Of a stretch of DNA of 34,631 nucleotides, positions 16,100 to 23,299 are shown piece after piece. How positions within the stretch are numbered: position 1 is the stretch's first letter; every line of letters starts with the position of its first letter. Below the pieces are notes generated by a model that was given only the letters and a program-made list of their open reading frames with translations, did no database searches and was not told the origin of the DNA. The stretch comes from Streptomyces sp. F001. Lineage in GTDB: Bacteria > Actinomycetota > Actinomycetes > Streptomycetales > Streptomycetaceae. The stretch lies in assembly GCF_004187715.1 (NCBI RefSeq), contig NZ_QZWF01000013.1, forward strand, positions 155,679 through 190,309. Reading direction: 5' to 3'. The position numbers and the translations under genes are program-made.

Positions 16100-16700
16100 T
16101 GACACCGGGCACTACCGTCAACTGCTGGTAGCCACCGCTTTCATGACGTACCGTCACATCGACCGCCACCCCTGGCCGTGCCGCACCCACCGCACGGGCC
16201 AGGTCCGACGCGGACTCGACGGGAGTGCCGTCGAACGTGAGGAGTACGTCTCCGCGCACCAGGCCCGCCGCGAAGCCGGGCCCCGGGACGTGGACCCCCA
16301 CGACCATGGCGCCGGACTTCTCGGCGTCCACGACCTCCACGGCCAGGGTCGCCCCCGCGGGCGCCGATGGTGAGGGGCTCGGCGCGGTGGTCGGCATGGA
16401 CGGGCCCGGGCGGGACGAGGCGGACGGGCCGACACGCGCCCCCGGTGCCGCGGGCCCGGCCTGCCCCGCCTGTCGCCGGAGTTCGGCGACCTTGCTCATG
16501 CCGATCACCGTGGCGCCCACCGTGCCCAGTCCGACGCCGGACAGCACCAGCACCGTTCCGATGAAGAGGCCGAAAAGCAGGGTCGTGAGCCGTCGGCCGC
16601 GACGGCGCGCGGCGTGCGGCCGCCGGCCGGGGCTCGATCCGCTGCCGCCGCCCGGCTCCCGACCGGGCATCGGCTTGGGACGCAATGCAGTCTGTTCCAT
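16092..16700 (-). CDS. Single-pass membrane PDZ-domain protein
   Basis: Protein of 202 aa. The start is ATG 16700 (MEQTALRPKP) with GGAGG 6 nt upstream; the frame is open further upstream but without an RBS. The N-terminus is Arg/Pro/Gly-rich and cytoplasmic. It is followed by one membrane segment (TTLLFGLFIGTVLVLSGVGL), a Pro/Ser/Ala-rich linker, and a C-terminal PDZ-like domain with VPGPGFAAGLVRGDVLLTFD and TPVESASDLARAV. No protease domain is present, so it is probably a scaffold or binding protein outside the membrane. The partner is unknown. Confidence 0.75.
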   Translation of the reverse strand: MEQTALRPKPMPGREPGGGSGSSPGRRPHAARRRGRRLTTLLFGLFIGTVLVLSGVGLGTVGATVIGMSKVAELRRQAGQAGPAAPGARVGPSASSRPGPSMPTTAPSPSPSAPAGATLAVEVVDAEKSGAMVVGVHVPGPGFAAGLVRGDVLLTFDGTPVESASDLARAVGAARPGVAVDVTVRHESGGYQQLTVVPGVIT

Positions 16701-16798
16701 GGTTCGCCTCCGGTGGTGCACTACCCGGCGCACCGGCGCGCAACGAGCCACGAACGAGTGAGACTGACCCATGGTCAAGAACGGGAAGCCATAGTGGC

Positions 16799-17330
16799 TC
16801 ACCCCCGTGCGGTCAACGCCTCCACGACCGCTGCCGCCGCTCCCCGCGGCGAGCCCGCGTGCACCAGCTCCGTGCGGTGGACGACCCGCGGCTCGGTGAC
16901 CGGGACGGCGACCGTGCCCGCCACCGCCTCTCCCGCCGAGCGGGGCAGCAGGGTCAGGCCGTGGCCCGTGGCGGCCAGGGCGGTGAGGGTGCGGACGTCC
17001 GTGCCGTCGTAGCGCAAGGACGGGGCGGAAGCCATGGCCACCGTTCGCGGCCCGGAGGTGGGCCAGCGGCAGCCCTGCGTCGGGGGCGTCGAGCTGGGGG
17101 CACCTCCCACGCCCTCAGGGCAGTGGGGGAGGGCGTCGGCGAGGTCGCCCAGGCGCAGGCCGGAGCGCCGGGCCAGCGGGTGCGTGGCGGGAAGGAGGAC
17201 GCACACGGGCTCCTCCCCACGCCGTATGTGGTCAGCGGCGCCACGTCGGGCAGCCGCAGCGGATCGCTGGGGGCGGCGAGGCCGTCGACCAGGCCGAGGC
17301 CCGCCTGGAACGCGATTCCGGGCAACTTCC
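16799..17330 (-). pseudogene. Remnant of a LysR-type regulator (effector domain only)
   Basis: The 3' frame from about 17206 reads CVLLPATHPLARRSGLRLGD, then ALRYDGTDVRTLTALAATGH-like text (SLRYDGTDVRTLTALAATGH) and LTLLPRSA, the usual end of a LysR effector-binding domain. The preceding part, with FQAGLGLVDGLAAPSDPLRL, is in another frame, so a frameshift lies near 17205-17225. The winged-helix DNA-binding part is missing; the DNA beyond 17343 is antisense to another gene. A 38-bp repeat interrupts the domain at 17095-17132. It is almost certainly non-functional. Confidence 0.75.
17095..17132. repeat. 38-bp dispersed repeat, copy A, inside the LysR remnant
   Basis: It begins TGGGGGCACCTCCCACGCCC and ends GGCAGTGGGGGAGG. 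It differs at only 3 of 38 positions from copy B (18671-18708, inverted). It can fold as an imperfect hairpin (CCTCCC against GGGAGG). In the LysR frame it encodes the foreign-looking LPHCPEGVGGAP. Confidence 0.85.
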
Positions 17331-17331
17331 T

Positions 17332-17337
17332 TACGCT
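17332..17337 (+). promoter_or_regulatory. -10 box placed for leaderless transcription
   Basis: TACGCT is followed by six bases and then the ATG at 17344, the arrangement of Streptomyces leaderless genes, where the transcript begins at the start codon. No Shine-Dalgarno sequence precedes the ATG, and no clear -35 is visible. Confidence 0.5.
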
Positions 17338-17343
17338 GTCAGC

Positions 17344-17604
17344 ATGTTGGGATCCCTGCGGGACATCCTGGCGGACCCGGGTGACGACTCCTTCCGGCAC
17401 TGGCGCGGCGTGAACCTCGGCCGCTTCATCGCCGAGGAGCACTACGCCCTCACCCGCGCCCTGGCCGACGCAGGCCTCCCCGCGGACGCTCGTACGGTCC
17501 TCACCGCCGCCGACGCGATACTCGGCGAGCTCTCGGAGAACGCCGCGAACGGCGCCCGGGAGCTCGCCGAACAGACCGCGGAGCGGGTACGGGAGGTCAG
17601 CTGA
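17344..17604 (+). CDS. Small protein of unknown function
   Basis: 86 aa (MLGSLRDILADPGDDSFRHW...), soluble and rich in Ala, Glu and Arg, with a predicted helical C-terminal half. I do not recognise a family. Codon third positions are strongly G/C, as in real Streptomyces genes, so it is probably coding despite its size. It appears leaderless (TACGCT 6 nt before the ATG). Its promoter lies within the LysR remnant, and its 3' end overlaps the convergent geosmin synthase gene by 8 nt. Confidence 0.65.
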   Translation: MLGSLRDILADPGDDSFRHWRGVNLGRFIAEEHYALTRALADAGLPADARTVLTAADAILGELSENAANGARELAEQTAERVREVS

Positions 17605-19786
17605 CCGGCAGGGCGGGCGGCCGGTCCGGGAGGAAGCCGTGGGCGCGCCGGGCCAGCCAGTCGGCCTTGTAGCGGTCGACCTCCCGGTGCCAGTTCAGGA
17701 TGCCCGCCATCCAGTTCTGCAGATCGGCCACATAGCCCTGCATGATCGCGCGCGCCTCGTCCGAGAGGTCGAAGTCGTCATACACGACGGGCAGTTCCTG
17801 CGCAGCCACGTGCTGGAACTGCTGCATGCGCTGGGTCATCAGGTCGTGGACGACGCCCAGCGCGGCCGGGTAGTCGCAGCCGAAGAAGTTCTGGACGACA
17901 AGGATCGCGTTGTGGATCTCACCTTCGTACTCGATCTCCTTCTGGTAGGAGAAGACGTCGTTGAGCAGGCAGGCGTAGTCGACGGCGGCGTTCTCCAGGG
18001 AGCGGACGGAGCCGCTGCGGTAGACCTCCAGCGGTACGGCGGGGCCGTGGCCCATCCGGCACAGGCTCATGGTGAGGTCGGCGCCGAAGGTCTCGCGGCG
18101 CATCTCCAGGTAGTCGACCGGGTCGGGGATGCGGTTCTGGAGCTGGTTGGACAGCTCCCACACCCAGCTCCGGGTCATGACGTCCACCGCGGACTTCAGG
18201 GTGCACCGTTGCTCGGAGGTCATTCCCGCCGTCGTCCGGGCCCACAGGTCGATCAGTCCGCGCTCCATGGCGTTGGCCGGGACCGGGGCCTCCTCGCCGT
18301 CGACGGGCATGCAGGCGGACAGGCGTGCCGTGGTGAGACGGGCGGCGGCCAGGTCGCGGCGGTGGCCGTAGACCAGCGGGTAGTAGTCGTCGCCGTACGT
18401 GCCCCAGGCGAGCCACTGCGCGCTGAGGCCGAGGGCCTCCGGGGCCGCGTCCGGATCGATGCCCGCCGAGCACAGAGCGAGGTCGTAGGCGCGGAGCTTG
18501 TCCAGGTCCCAGACGCCCTCCTGGAGGATGCCCATGCGCTGCGCCCAGCCGGTGAGGCGGTGGCGGGCGTCGTCCAGATGCGGGCTGAGCTCCACCTGGA
18601 AGGGCATGTGGAAGTCGGGCAGCAGGGACGGGCCGACCTTCTGGAACGGCACGTGCGTATAGGCGCGAAGCCTCCCCCACTGCCTAAAGGGCGTGGGAGG
18701 TGCCCCCATGGCGCCGGCCGCGGCGAGCAGTGCGCCGACGTCGGCGGCGGACGTGCCGGGGCCGGTCGGACCCTGCCAGGGCGAAGTGGCACGGGCGCGT
18801 TCGTTCATATACCGGCTGGAGCGCATATGCCATTCGTGGCCACCGGACTGCCAGTCCTGCAACCCCTTGGTGTACGCGGCGACCGCGGCGACCTCCTTGG
18901 GGGTGAGGCCCTTCTCCAGGGCCAGTGCGGGCACTTCGGTGAGGGCGGTGTGCTCGAACTGGTGCAGCCGGGAGGTGAGGATGTCGTTGACGGTGTCGGC
19001 GGCCTCCTGGGTGGTGCAGCCGAAGAAGGTCTCCAGGACGAGCACGCCGTTGCTGAGTTCCCCCTCGTCCTCCACCTCGCGCTGGTAGGAGAACAGGTCG
19101 TTGCGCAGGTGCACCGCGTCGGAGAACGTCTCCATCAGCACCCTGAGCGGCCTCGACCCGGCGACGGACGCGGGCACTTCGGCCGTCGCGTACTCCACCA
19201 GCCCCGACGACCAGGGCGCGCCGCCGACCTTGCGGCGCATCTCGACGTATTCGACGGGGTTGGCGATCCGGCCCTCGTTGATGTTGGACAGCTCCCACAA
19301 GGATTCGTTCAGCAGGTGCTCGGTGGCCACGGCGAACCGCCGCCGCCAGTCGACGGACATGGCGGGCACCGTGCGCGCCCACAGGTCGGCGAGGCCCGCC
19401 TCGACCGGGTTCTGCGGCTCGGGCACGGGTGTCGACAGGTCGAGCGGCATGAACAGCGGAAGCCGGTCCAGGTATGCCTTGCCGCCGGCGCGGTCCCGGC
19501 TGCGTTTGAAGGTTTCCAGGAAGTGGTCGTCGAAGAAGAAGACCCACACGTACCAGTCGGTGATGAGCGAGAGGGCCTCGGCGTCGCAGTCGGGGTGGGT
19601 GTAGGCGCAGAGCAGGCCGTAGTCGTGCGCGTCGAGGTCGGCCTGCTCCCAGATCCCGGAACCCTCCAGCATGCCCATCTCGCGCGCCCACCCGGTCGAG
19701 TGGGCCCGGGCCTCGTCGACATGGGGGTTCAGCCGCGCGGGATACGGCATGTAGAAGTGCGGGAGTTCGAAGGGCTGCTGCGTCAT
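17597..19786 (-). CDS. geoA: Germacradienol/geosmin synthase
   Basis: Bifunctional sesquiterpene synthase of 729 aa. The N-terminal half cyclises farnesyl diphosphate to germacradienol/germacrene D, and the C-terminal half converts germacradienol to geosmin with loss of acetone. In the N-domain, Mg-binding DDHFLE is at 86-91 and NDLFSYQRE at 229-237. In the C-domain, the first motif is DDYYPL (466-471) and the second NDVFSYQKE (609-617). These positions and residues match the well-studied Streptomyces enzyme. The linker (about 330-380) contains a dispersed 38-bp repeat that encodes MGAPPTPFRQWGR. ATG 19786 has only a weak RBS. Confidence 0.97.
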   Translation of the reverse strand: MTQQPFELPHFYMPYPARLNPHVDEARAHSTGWAREMGMLEGSGIWEQADLDAHDYGLLCAYTHPDCDAEALSLITDWYVWVFFFDDHFLETFKRSRDRAGGKAYLDRLPLFMPLDLSTPVPEPQNPVEAGLADLWARTVPAMSVDWRRRFAVATEHLLNESLWELSNINEGRIANPVEYVEMRRKVGGAPWSSGLVEYATAEVPASVAGSRPLRVLMETFSDAVHLRNDLFSYQREVEDEGELSNGVLVLETFFGCTTQEAADTVNDILTSRLHQFEHTALTEVPALALEKGLTPKEVAAVAAYTKGLQDWQSGGHEWHMRSSRYMNERARATSPWQGPTGPGTSAADVGALLAAAGAMGAPPTPFRQWGRLRAYTHVPFQKVGPSLLPDFHMPFQVELSPHLDDARHRLTGWAQRMGILQEGVWDLDKLRAYDLALCSAGIDPDAAPEALGLSAQWLAWGTYGDDYYPLVYGHRRDLAAARLTTARLSACMPVDGEEAPVPANAMERGLIDLWARTTAGMTSEQRCTLKSAVDVMTRSWVWELSNQLQNRIPDPVDYLEMRRETFGADLTMSLCRMGHGPAVPLEVYRSGSVRSLENAAVDYACLLNDVFSYQKEIEYEGEIHNAILVVQNFFGCDYPAALGVVHDLMTQRMQQFQHVAAQELPVVYDDFDLSDEARAIMQGYVADLQNWMAGILNWHREVDRYKADWLARRAHGFLPDRPPALPVS
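18671..18708. repeat. 38-bp dispersed repeat, copy B, inside geoA linker
   Basis: On the plus strand it begins CCTCCCCCACTGCC and ends GGGAGGTGCCCCCA. It is the inverse of copy A at 17095-17132, with 35 of 38 positions identical. It keeps the geosmin synthase frame and adds Pro/Gly-rich residues around 360-372, between the two catalytic halves. Confidence 0.85.
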
Positions 19787-20334
19787 GGCCGGGCCCTACC
19801 CGTGGCCCGCCGGGGGCATCCGCGGGCCCGGACATGATCACCTCATCGCGTGAATCGGGGCCGTCGGAGCGTCGGGCGTGGGCGCTGTGGAGGCCGCGCT
19901 GGGCTGAGCCCCCTGACATGCTGTTCGAGACGATCCGCGAGGACCTCGGCTACCTCCCACAGCCACCTCTGATCTGGTGAATTACCCGCGAAATCAGCTA
20001 GGTTGCCACCACTTCACCCGACCTCCACAAGGGAGCGGCAGCCATGAGCCGGCGGCAGAAGGCTGATGCACCCTGAGATCACCGTCGTCCGGGCTGACTC
20101 CGCCTGCCCCGCAGGTGGGCGGTGATCACGCTGATGACCCGCCGCCTCACCCGCCTCCCTCCAAGATGACGGACGCTTCGGCCCGGCCAAGGGCCTGCCG
20201 TGTGCGGGGGTCCTCGGGTTCACTCTGTAACGCTTTTCACGCCTCGTTCCAAGAACAAGTGAAGTGCCTTTGAAGAACTCCGATGAACCTCCGAGAAGGA
20301 GGACCGGGGGAGCCTGGACGAGAAGGAGTCGCCT
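19787..20334 (+). other. 548-bp gap without a normal gene; promoter and tiny leader ORF
   Basis: No conserved gene is visible. TGGTGA (19975-19980), an 18-nt spacer and TAGGTT (19999-20004) make a plausible promoter. About 27 nt later GGGAG (20031-20035) is correctly spaced before ATG 20044, which opens a 10-codon ORF, MSRRQKADAP (20044-20076). GATCACCG and CGGTGATC downstream could form a stem. It may be a leader for the sigma-factor gene or a degraded gene. A 69-codon minus-strand frame at 20014-20223 looks non-coding. AAGGAG before 20335 is the sigma RBS. Confidence 0.35.
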
Positions 20335-20940
20335 GTGGATGGCGCGGAACGGTTACGGGGTGGGCCCGCCGCGGCGGTACGGAACCCGCAGCTCTTCGAG
20401 GAGTTCTATCGGCGTCACGTGGACGCGGTGATGCGTTTCGTGGCCCGGCGTGTCGACGACCCGCACACGGCGGCCGACCTGACGGCCGAGATCTTCCTCG
20501 CCGTCCTCGACTCGGCCCACTCCTACCGCCCGGGTCTCGGCAGCGAGACGGCCTGGCTGTACGGCATCGCGCGCAACGTCGTGTCGTCGGAGCGCCGCCG
20601 GGTCGCCCGAGAGGCCGAACGCGATCTGCGCTTCTCCGGACGGCGATTGCTGGAGGCCGACGACATCGTCCGCCTCGAGGACAAGCTCGACGCGGAGAGC
20701 CCGGGTCGCCGGGCCCTGGCCGCGCTCGCGAGGCTTCCCGAGGGCGAGCGGGCCGTCATGGAGCTGATCGCGGTGGACCAGCTCACGGTCACGGAGGCGG
20801 CGGCCGCGCTGGGCATCCGCCAGGTCACTGCCCGGGTCCGCCTGCACCGGGCGCGCAAGGCGCTGCAGGAGGAAGCGGACCCCAAGACCGCGGTGGCGCC
20901 GGACGCATCGCTGCTGCACGTCGCGAGGGGAGAAGCATGA
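20335..20940 (+). CDS. ECF-type RNA polymerase sigma factor, TTA at codon 7
   Basis: Sigma-70 family, extracytoplasmic-function type, 201 aa. The start is GTG 20335 with AAGGAG 6 nt upstream. Region 2 (about 18-85) runs LFEEFYRRHVDAVMRFVARR ... AADLTAEIFLAVL ... TAWLYGIARNVV. Region 4 (about 130-182) includes LARLPEGERAVMEL and a helix-turn-helix, TVTEAAAALGI. Codon 7 (20353-20355) is TTA, so translation should depend on the bldA tRNA. The stop overlaps the ATG of the next gene (ATGA), the usual layout of a sigma/anti-sigma pair. The controlled promoters are unknown. Confidence 0.9.
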   Translation: MDGAERLRGGPAAAVRNPQLFEEFYRRHVDAVMRFVARRVDDPHTAADLTAEIFLAVLDSAHSYRPGLGSETAWLYGIARNVVSSERRRVAREAERDLRFSGRRLLEADDIVRLEDKLDAESPGRRALAALARLPEGERAVMELIAVDQLTVTEAAAALGIRQVTARVRLHRARKALQEEADPKTAVAPDASLLHVARGEA

Positions 20941-21563
20941 GCAGGAGGACGACGTTCGAGGACCGGCTGCTGGATGAGCTGAAGGGGGAGATCCAACTGC
21001 GCGAGTCCGGGGCGAGCGGGACGGGGGCGGCTGAGGCCGCAACGGGCGAGGGCAAGGCGAAGGCTTCCGTGCACCGTCTGTTCACTTCGCTCACTCCACG
21101 ACGGATCGCTGTCGTTGCGGCGGCCTGTGCTGCGGCGTGGCTCGCCGCGGTGGTTGTGCCCGGTTCGCCGGCCGACTCGACGGCGTACGCGGTGGAACGC
21201 CACGGTGACGGCAGTGTGACACTCACCGTCAAGGAGCAGAGCATCAGTGTCGACGCCCAGTACGAACTCGCGAGGGAAGTACGCCCGTGGGGCATTCAGG
21301 TGACCGTTGACGTGCTCGCTCCCGGCTACGTCTGCGAGCGAAGCAAAGTCACCTTCCCGGGCGCCGCGATTGATGAACACGGCAATCGTGTACCGATCAT
21401 CCCCATTCAGTCCAGCTGGGACATCGCCCTGCGCCGGGGCAACGTGCTGGCCTTCGAGAACACCCGGGGCAGTTCCCGGCCGCGCGCGGTCGAGTTCTAC
21501 GAGGCCAAAAGCGAGGCCGAACCCTGTGTTCCGATGAAGGTCGCCCTGCTGGACAGGCCCTAG
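20937..21563 (+). CDS. Single-pass membrane protein, putative anti-sigma factor
   Basis: 208 aa, translationally coupled to the ECF sigma gene by an ATGA overlap, with GAGGGGAG upstream of ATG 20937. The N-terminal cytoplasmic part (1-55) contains FEDRLLDELKGEI. One membrane helix follows (about 57-77, IAVVAAACAAAWLAAVVV), then an extracytoplasmic domain of about 130 residues with two cysteines. The zinc anti-sigma motif HxxxCxxC is absent. The anti-sigma role rests on gene order and topology, not on a recognised domain. Confidence 0.7.
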   Translation: MSRRTTFEDRLLDELKGEIQLRESGASGTGAAEAATGEGKAKASVHRLFTSLTPRRIAVVAAACAAAWLAAVVVPGSPADSTAYAVERHGDGSVTLTVKEQSISVDAQYELAREVRPWGIQVTVDVLAPGYVCERSKVTFPGAAIDEHGNRVPIIPIQSSWDIALRRGNVLAFENTRGSSRPRAVEFYEAKSEAEPCVPMKVALLDRP

Positions 21564-21904
21564 CCGACGGATTCACCGAAGCTCGTCCACACCCGGGGAA
21601 CCGGACTTCCGCGGGCCGCCAGGCAACCGGCAGGCGAGGGGACCGGCCCATGATGCACGGTCAGCCTGCAGCCCGGGTGATGGGCATGTTCGCCCCCTTG
21701 GACCAGGCGCAGCCATGAACATCACAGGGGTGATCACGGTATAAACCACCTCATCAGGCGCGTCCTGTCTTCCGCCAGCCTGCGGAGGCATTTTCGACGG
21801 CCGGATCAAAGGCTTGGCGATCTCCCCTGCCCGTGCGGACCGCTCCGGCAGCCGCCCCACGACAAGCCCAACGAACCCCTCACCGAAGAGGACGCCGTCT
21901 ACAC
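21564..21904 (+). other. 341-bp intergenic region, possible gene remnant
   Basis: No clear gene. On the plus strand, GGIFDGRIKGLAISPARADR can be read from about 21786. After a shift of frame, HDKPNEPLTEEDAVYTWNPH continues into the start of the acyltransferase. This looks like the decayed end of a protein gene, family unknown. No convincing promoter was seen. Confidence 0.3.
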
Positions 21905-23176
21905 ATGGAACCCCCACCCCTCGTCCCCGACCCACCAAGCCAGCCACTCTCAGTAATTTCACCATTACCCAAAGCCGTTTCGGCAGCCGGTCCGTCGCGG
22001 TTGGGCTGGCTGGACGCGTTGCGCGGCCTCGCGGCACTCGTCGTGGTGTTCGACCACTCCTCGTACACCTTCATGGCGGAGTTCCGGCGGGAGCTGATGC
22101 CGCAGTTCAACACCAGCCGGTACGGCATCATGGTGTTCTTCCTGGTGAGCGGCTACATCATCCCCGCGTCGCTGGAGCGCCGGGGCTGCGTCCGGACGTT
22201 CTGGATCGGACGGACCTTCCGTGTGTACCCGCTGTGGGCGGCTGTCGTCATGATGGTCGTTGCCGTCGACTTCTTGGGCATTGCGGAGATGCGTGACTTC
22301 GGTCAGCAGAGCGCTGCCACGGTGGCTGTCGCCCACGTCACCATGCTCCAGGAGTTGCTGGGGACGCCCAATCTCCTGCTCATCCTGTGGACACTCTCGT
22401 ACGAAATGGCCTTCTACCTGTTGGTCGTCGCACTCTTCACGGTCCGCCGGCACCAGCGGTCGGCAGCGGTCGCCGTCACCCTGGCCGTGCTCGCCGCCGT
22501 GAGCGCGACGGCAGGGATCGTGCTGCCGGCGTCCGCCCTCTCCGGCATGGTCGGCACCGGCCCGCTGATCGCGCTCGCCTCGATCGCCATGGTGGTCGCC
22601 ATCTGCTGCGCGAGCAGCAGATCACCCGTACTCCGGGTGTTCGGGGGCATGTTGGGCGGGGTGCTGGCGCTCGTCCTGGTCCCTCTCAACGGCACGGTCC
22701 CCCTGTGGGAGGGCCTGGTGATCCTCGCCGTCATGTTCCTCGGCACCGCCGTCTACCGGGCCGAACACGATCAGAGCACCTGGTGGCATGCGGCGGGCAC
22801 AGCTGCCGTAGTGGTCATCTGCGCCGTAGGAAGCGCGTACTGGCACGGCGACGGCTCCCACTTCACGCGGCGGGGCTGGATCGTGGCATTCCTGCTGGCC
22901 GTGCTCACCTTTGGTGCCGGACTGGCGTCACGCCGTCGGCGGATACCCCGCCCACTGATCGCACTGGGAACGATCAGCTACTCGGTCTACCTGGTGCATC
23001 CGGTTCTACTGGCGGTGATCGACGACACGATCGGCCGGTGGCGGCAGGACCATCTCGTACTCGAAGCGACATTCTTCGCCGTGCTGCTGCCGCTATGCGT
23101 CCTGACCCACCGTTGCATCGAAGCGCCGTCCCAGGCATGGGGCCGAAAGCTGGCCCGCCGCGTGCAGCCACCGTGA
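21905..23176 (+). CDS. Acyltransferase 3 family membrane protein (OafA-like)
   Basis: Integral membrane O-acyltransferase of about 423 aa, with about ten hydrophobic segments. The N-terminal family signature RLGWLDALRGLAALVVVFDH (with the conserved His) and FFLVSGYIIP, then RTFRVYPLW, and a late TISYSVYLVHP are typical of the YrhL/OafA acyltransferase 3 family. Such proteins acetylate or acylate cell-surface sugars or natural products at the membrane. The start is probably ATG 21905 (MEPPPLV), though its RBS is poor; an upstream in-frame ATG is at 21833. Codon 21 from ATG 21905 (21965-21967) is TTA. It is not obviously in an operon. Confidence 0.85.
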   Translation: MEPPPLVPDPPSQPLSVISPLPKAVSAAGPSRLGWLDALRGLAALVVVFDHSSYTFMAEFRRELMPQFNTSRYGIMVFFLVSGYIIPASLERRGCVRTFWIGRTFRVYPLWAAVVMMVVAVDFLGIAEMRDFGQQSAATVAVAHVTMLQELLGTPNLLLILWTLSYEMAFYLLVVALFTVRRHQRSAAVAVTLAVLAAVSATAGIVLPASALSGMVGTGPLIALASIAMVVAICCASSRSPVLRVFGGMLGGVLALVLVPLNGTVPLWEGLVILAVMFLGTAVYRAEHDQSTWWHAAGTAAVVVICAVGSAYWHGDGSHFTRRGWIVAFLLAVLTFGAGLASRRRRIPRPLIALGTISYSVYLVHPVLLAVIDDTIGRWRQDHLVLEATFFAVLLPLCVLTHRCIEAPSQAWGRKLARRVQPP

Positions 23177-23299
23177 CGAACGGCTGTGCCCCACCGCCTT
23201 TGCGGTGCGACTGCTGACGCGTGTGTACCGACACGACGCCGATCGATCTCTGAGGAAGCGGACCCCGGATGCACCCCTGCGAGTTTTGTCATGCAGGGC

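Noticed and set aside
17639..19837. 732-codon plus-strand frame opposite geoA
   Set aside because: Antisense to geosmin synthase; composition is typical of a shadow frame.
20014..20223. 69-codon minus-strand frame in the geoA-sigma gap
   Set aside because: No RBS, no family resemblance, and Pro/Arg/Ala-rich composition like random GC-rich DNA.
20223..20270. ECF-type autoregulatory promoter (AAC...CGTT) upstream of the sigma gene
   Set aside because: The spacing between the AAC and CGTT elements is only 13 nt, too short for an ECF promoter.
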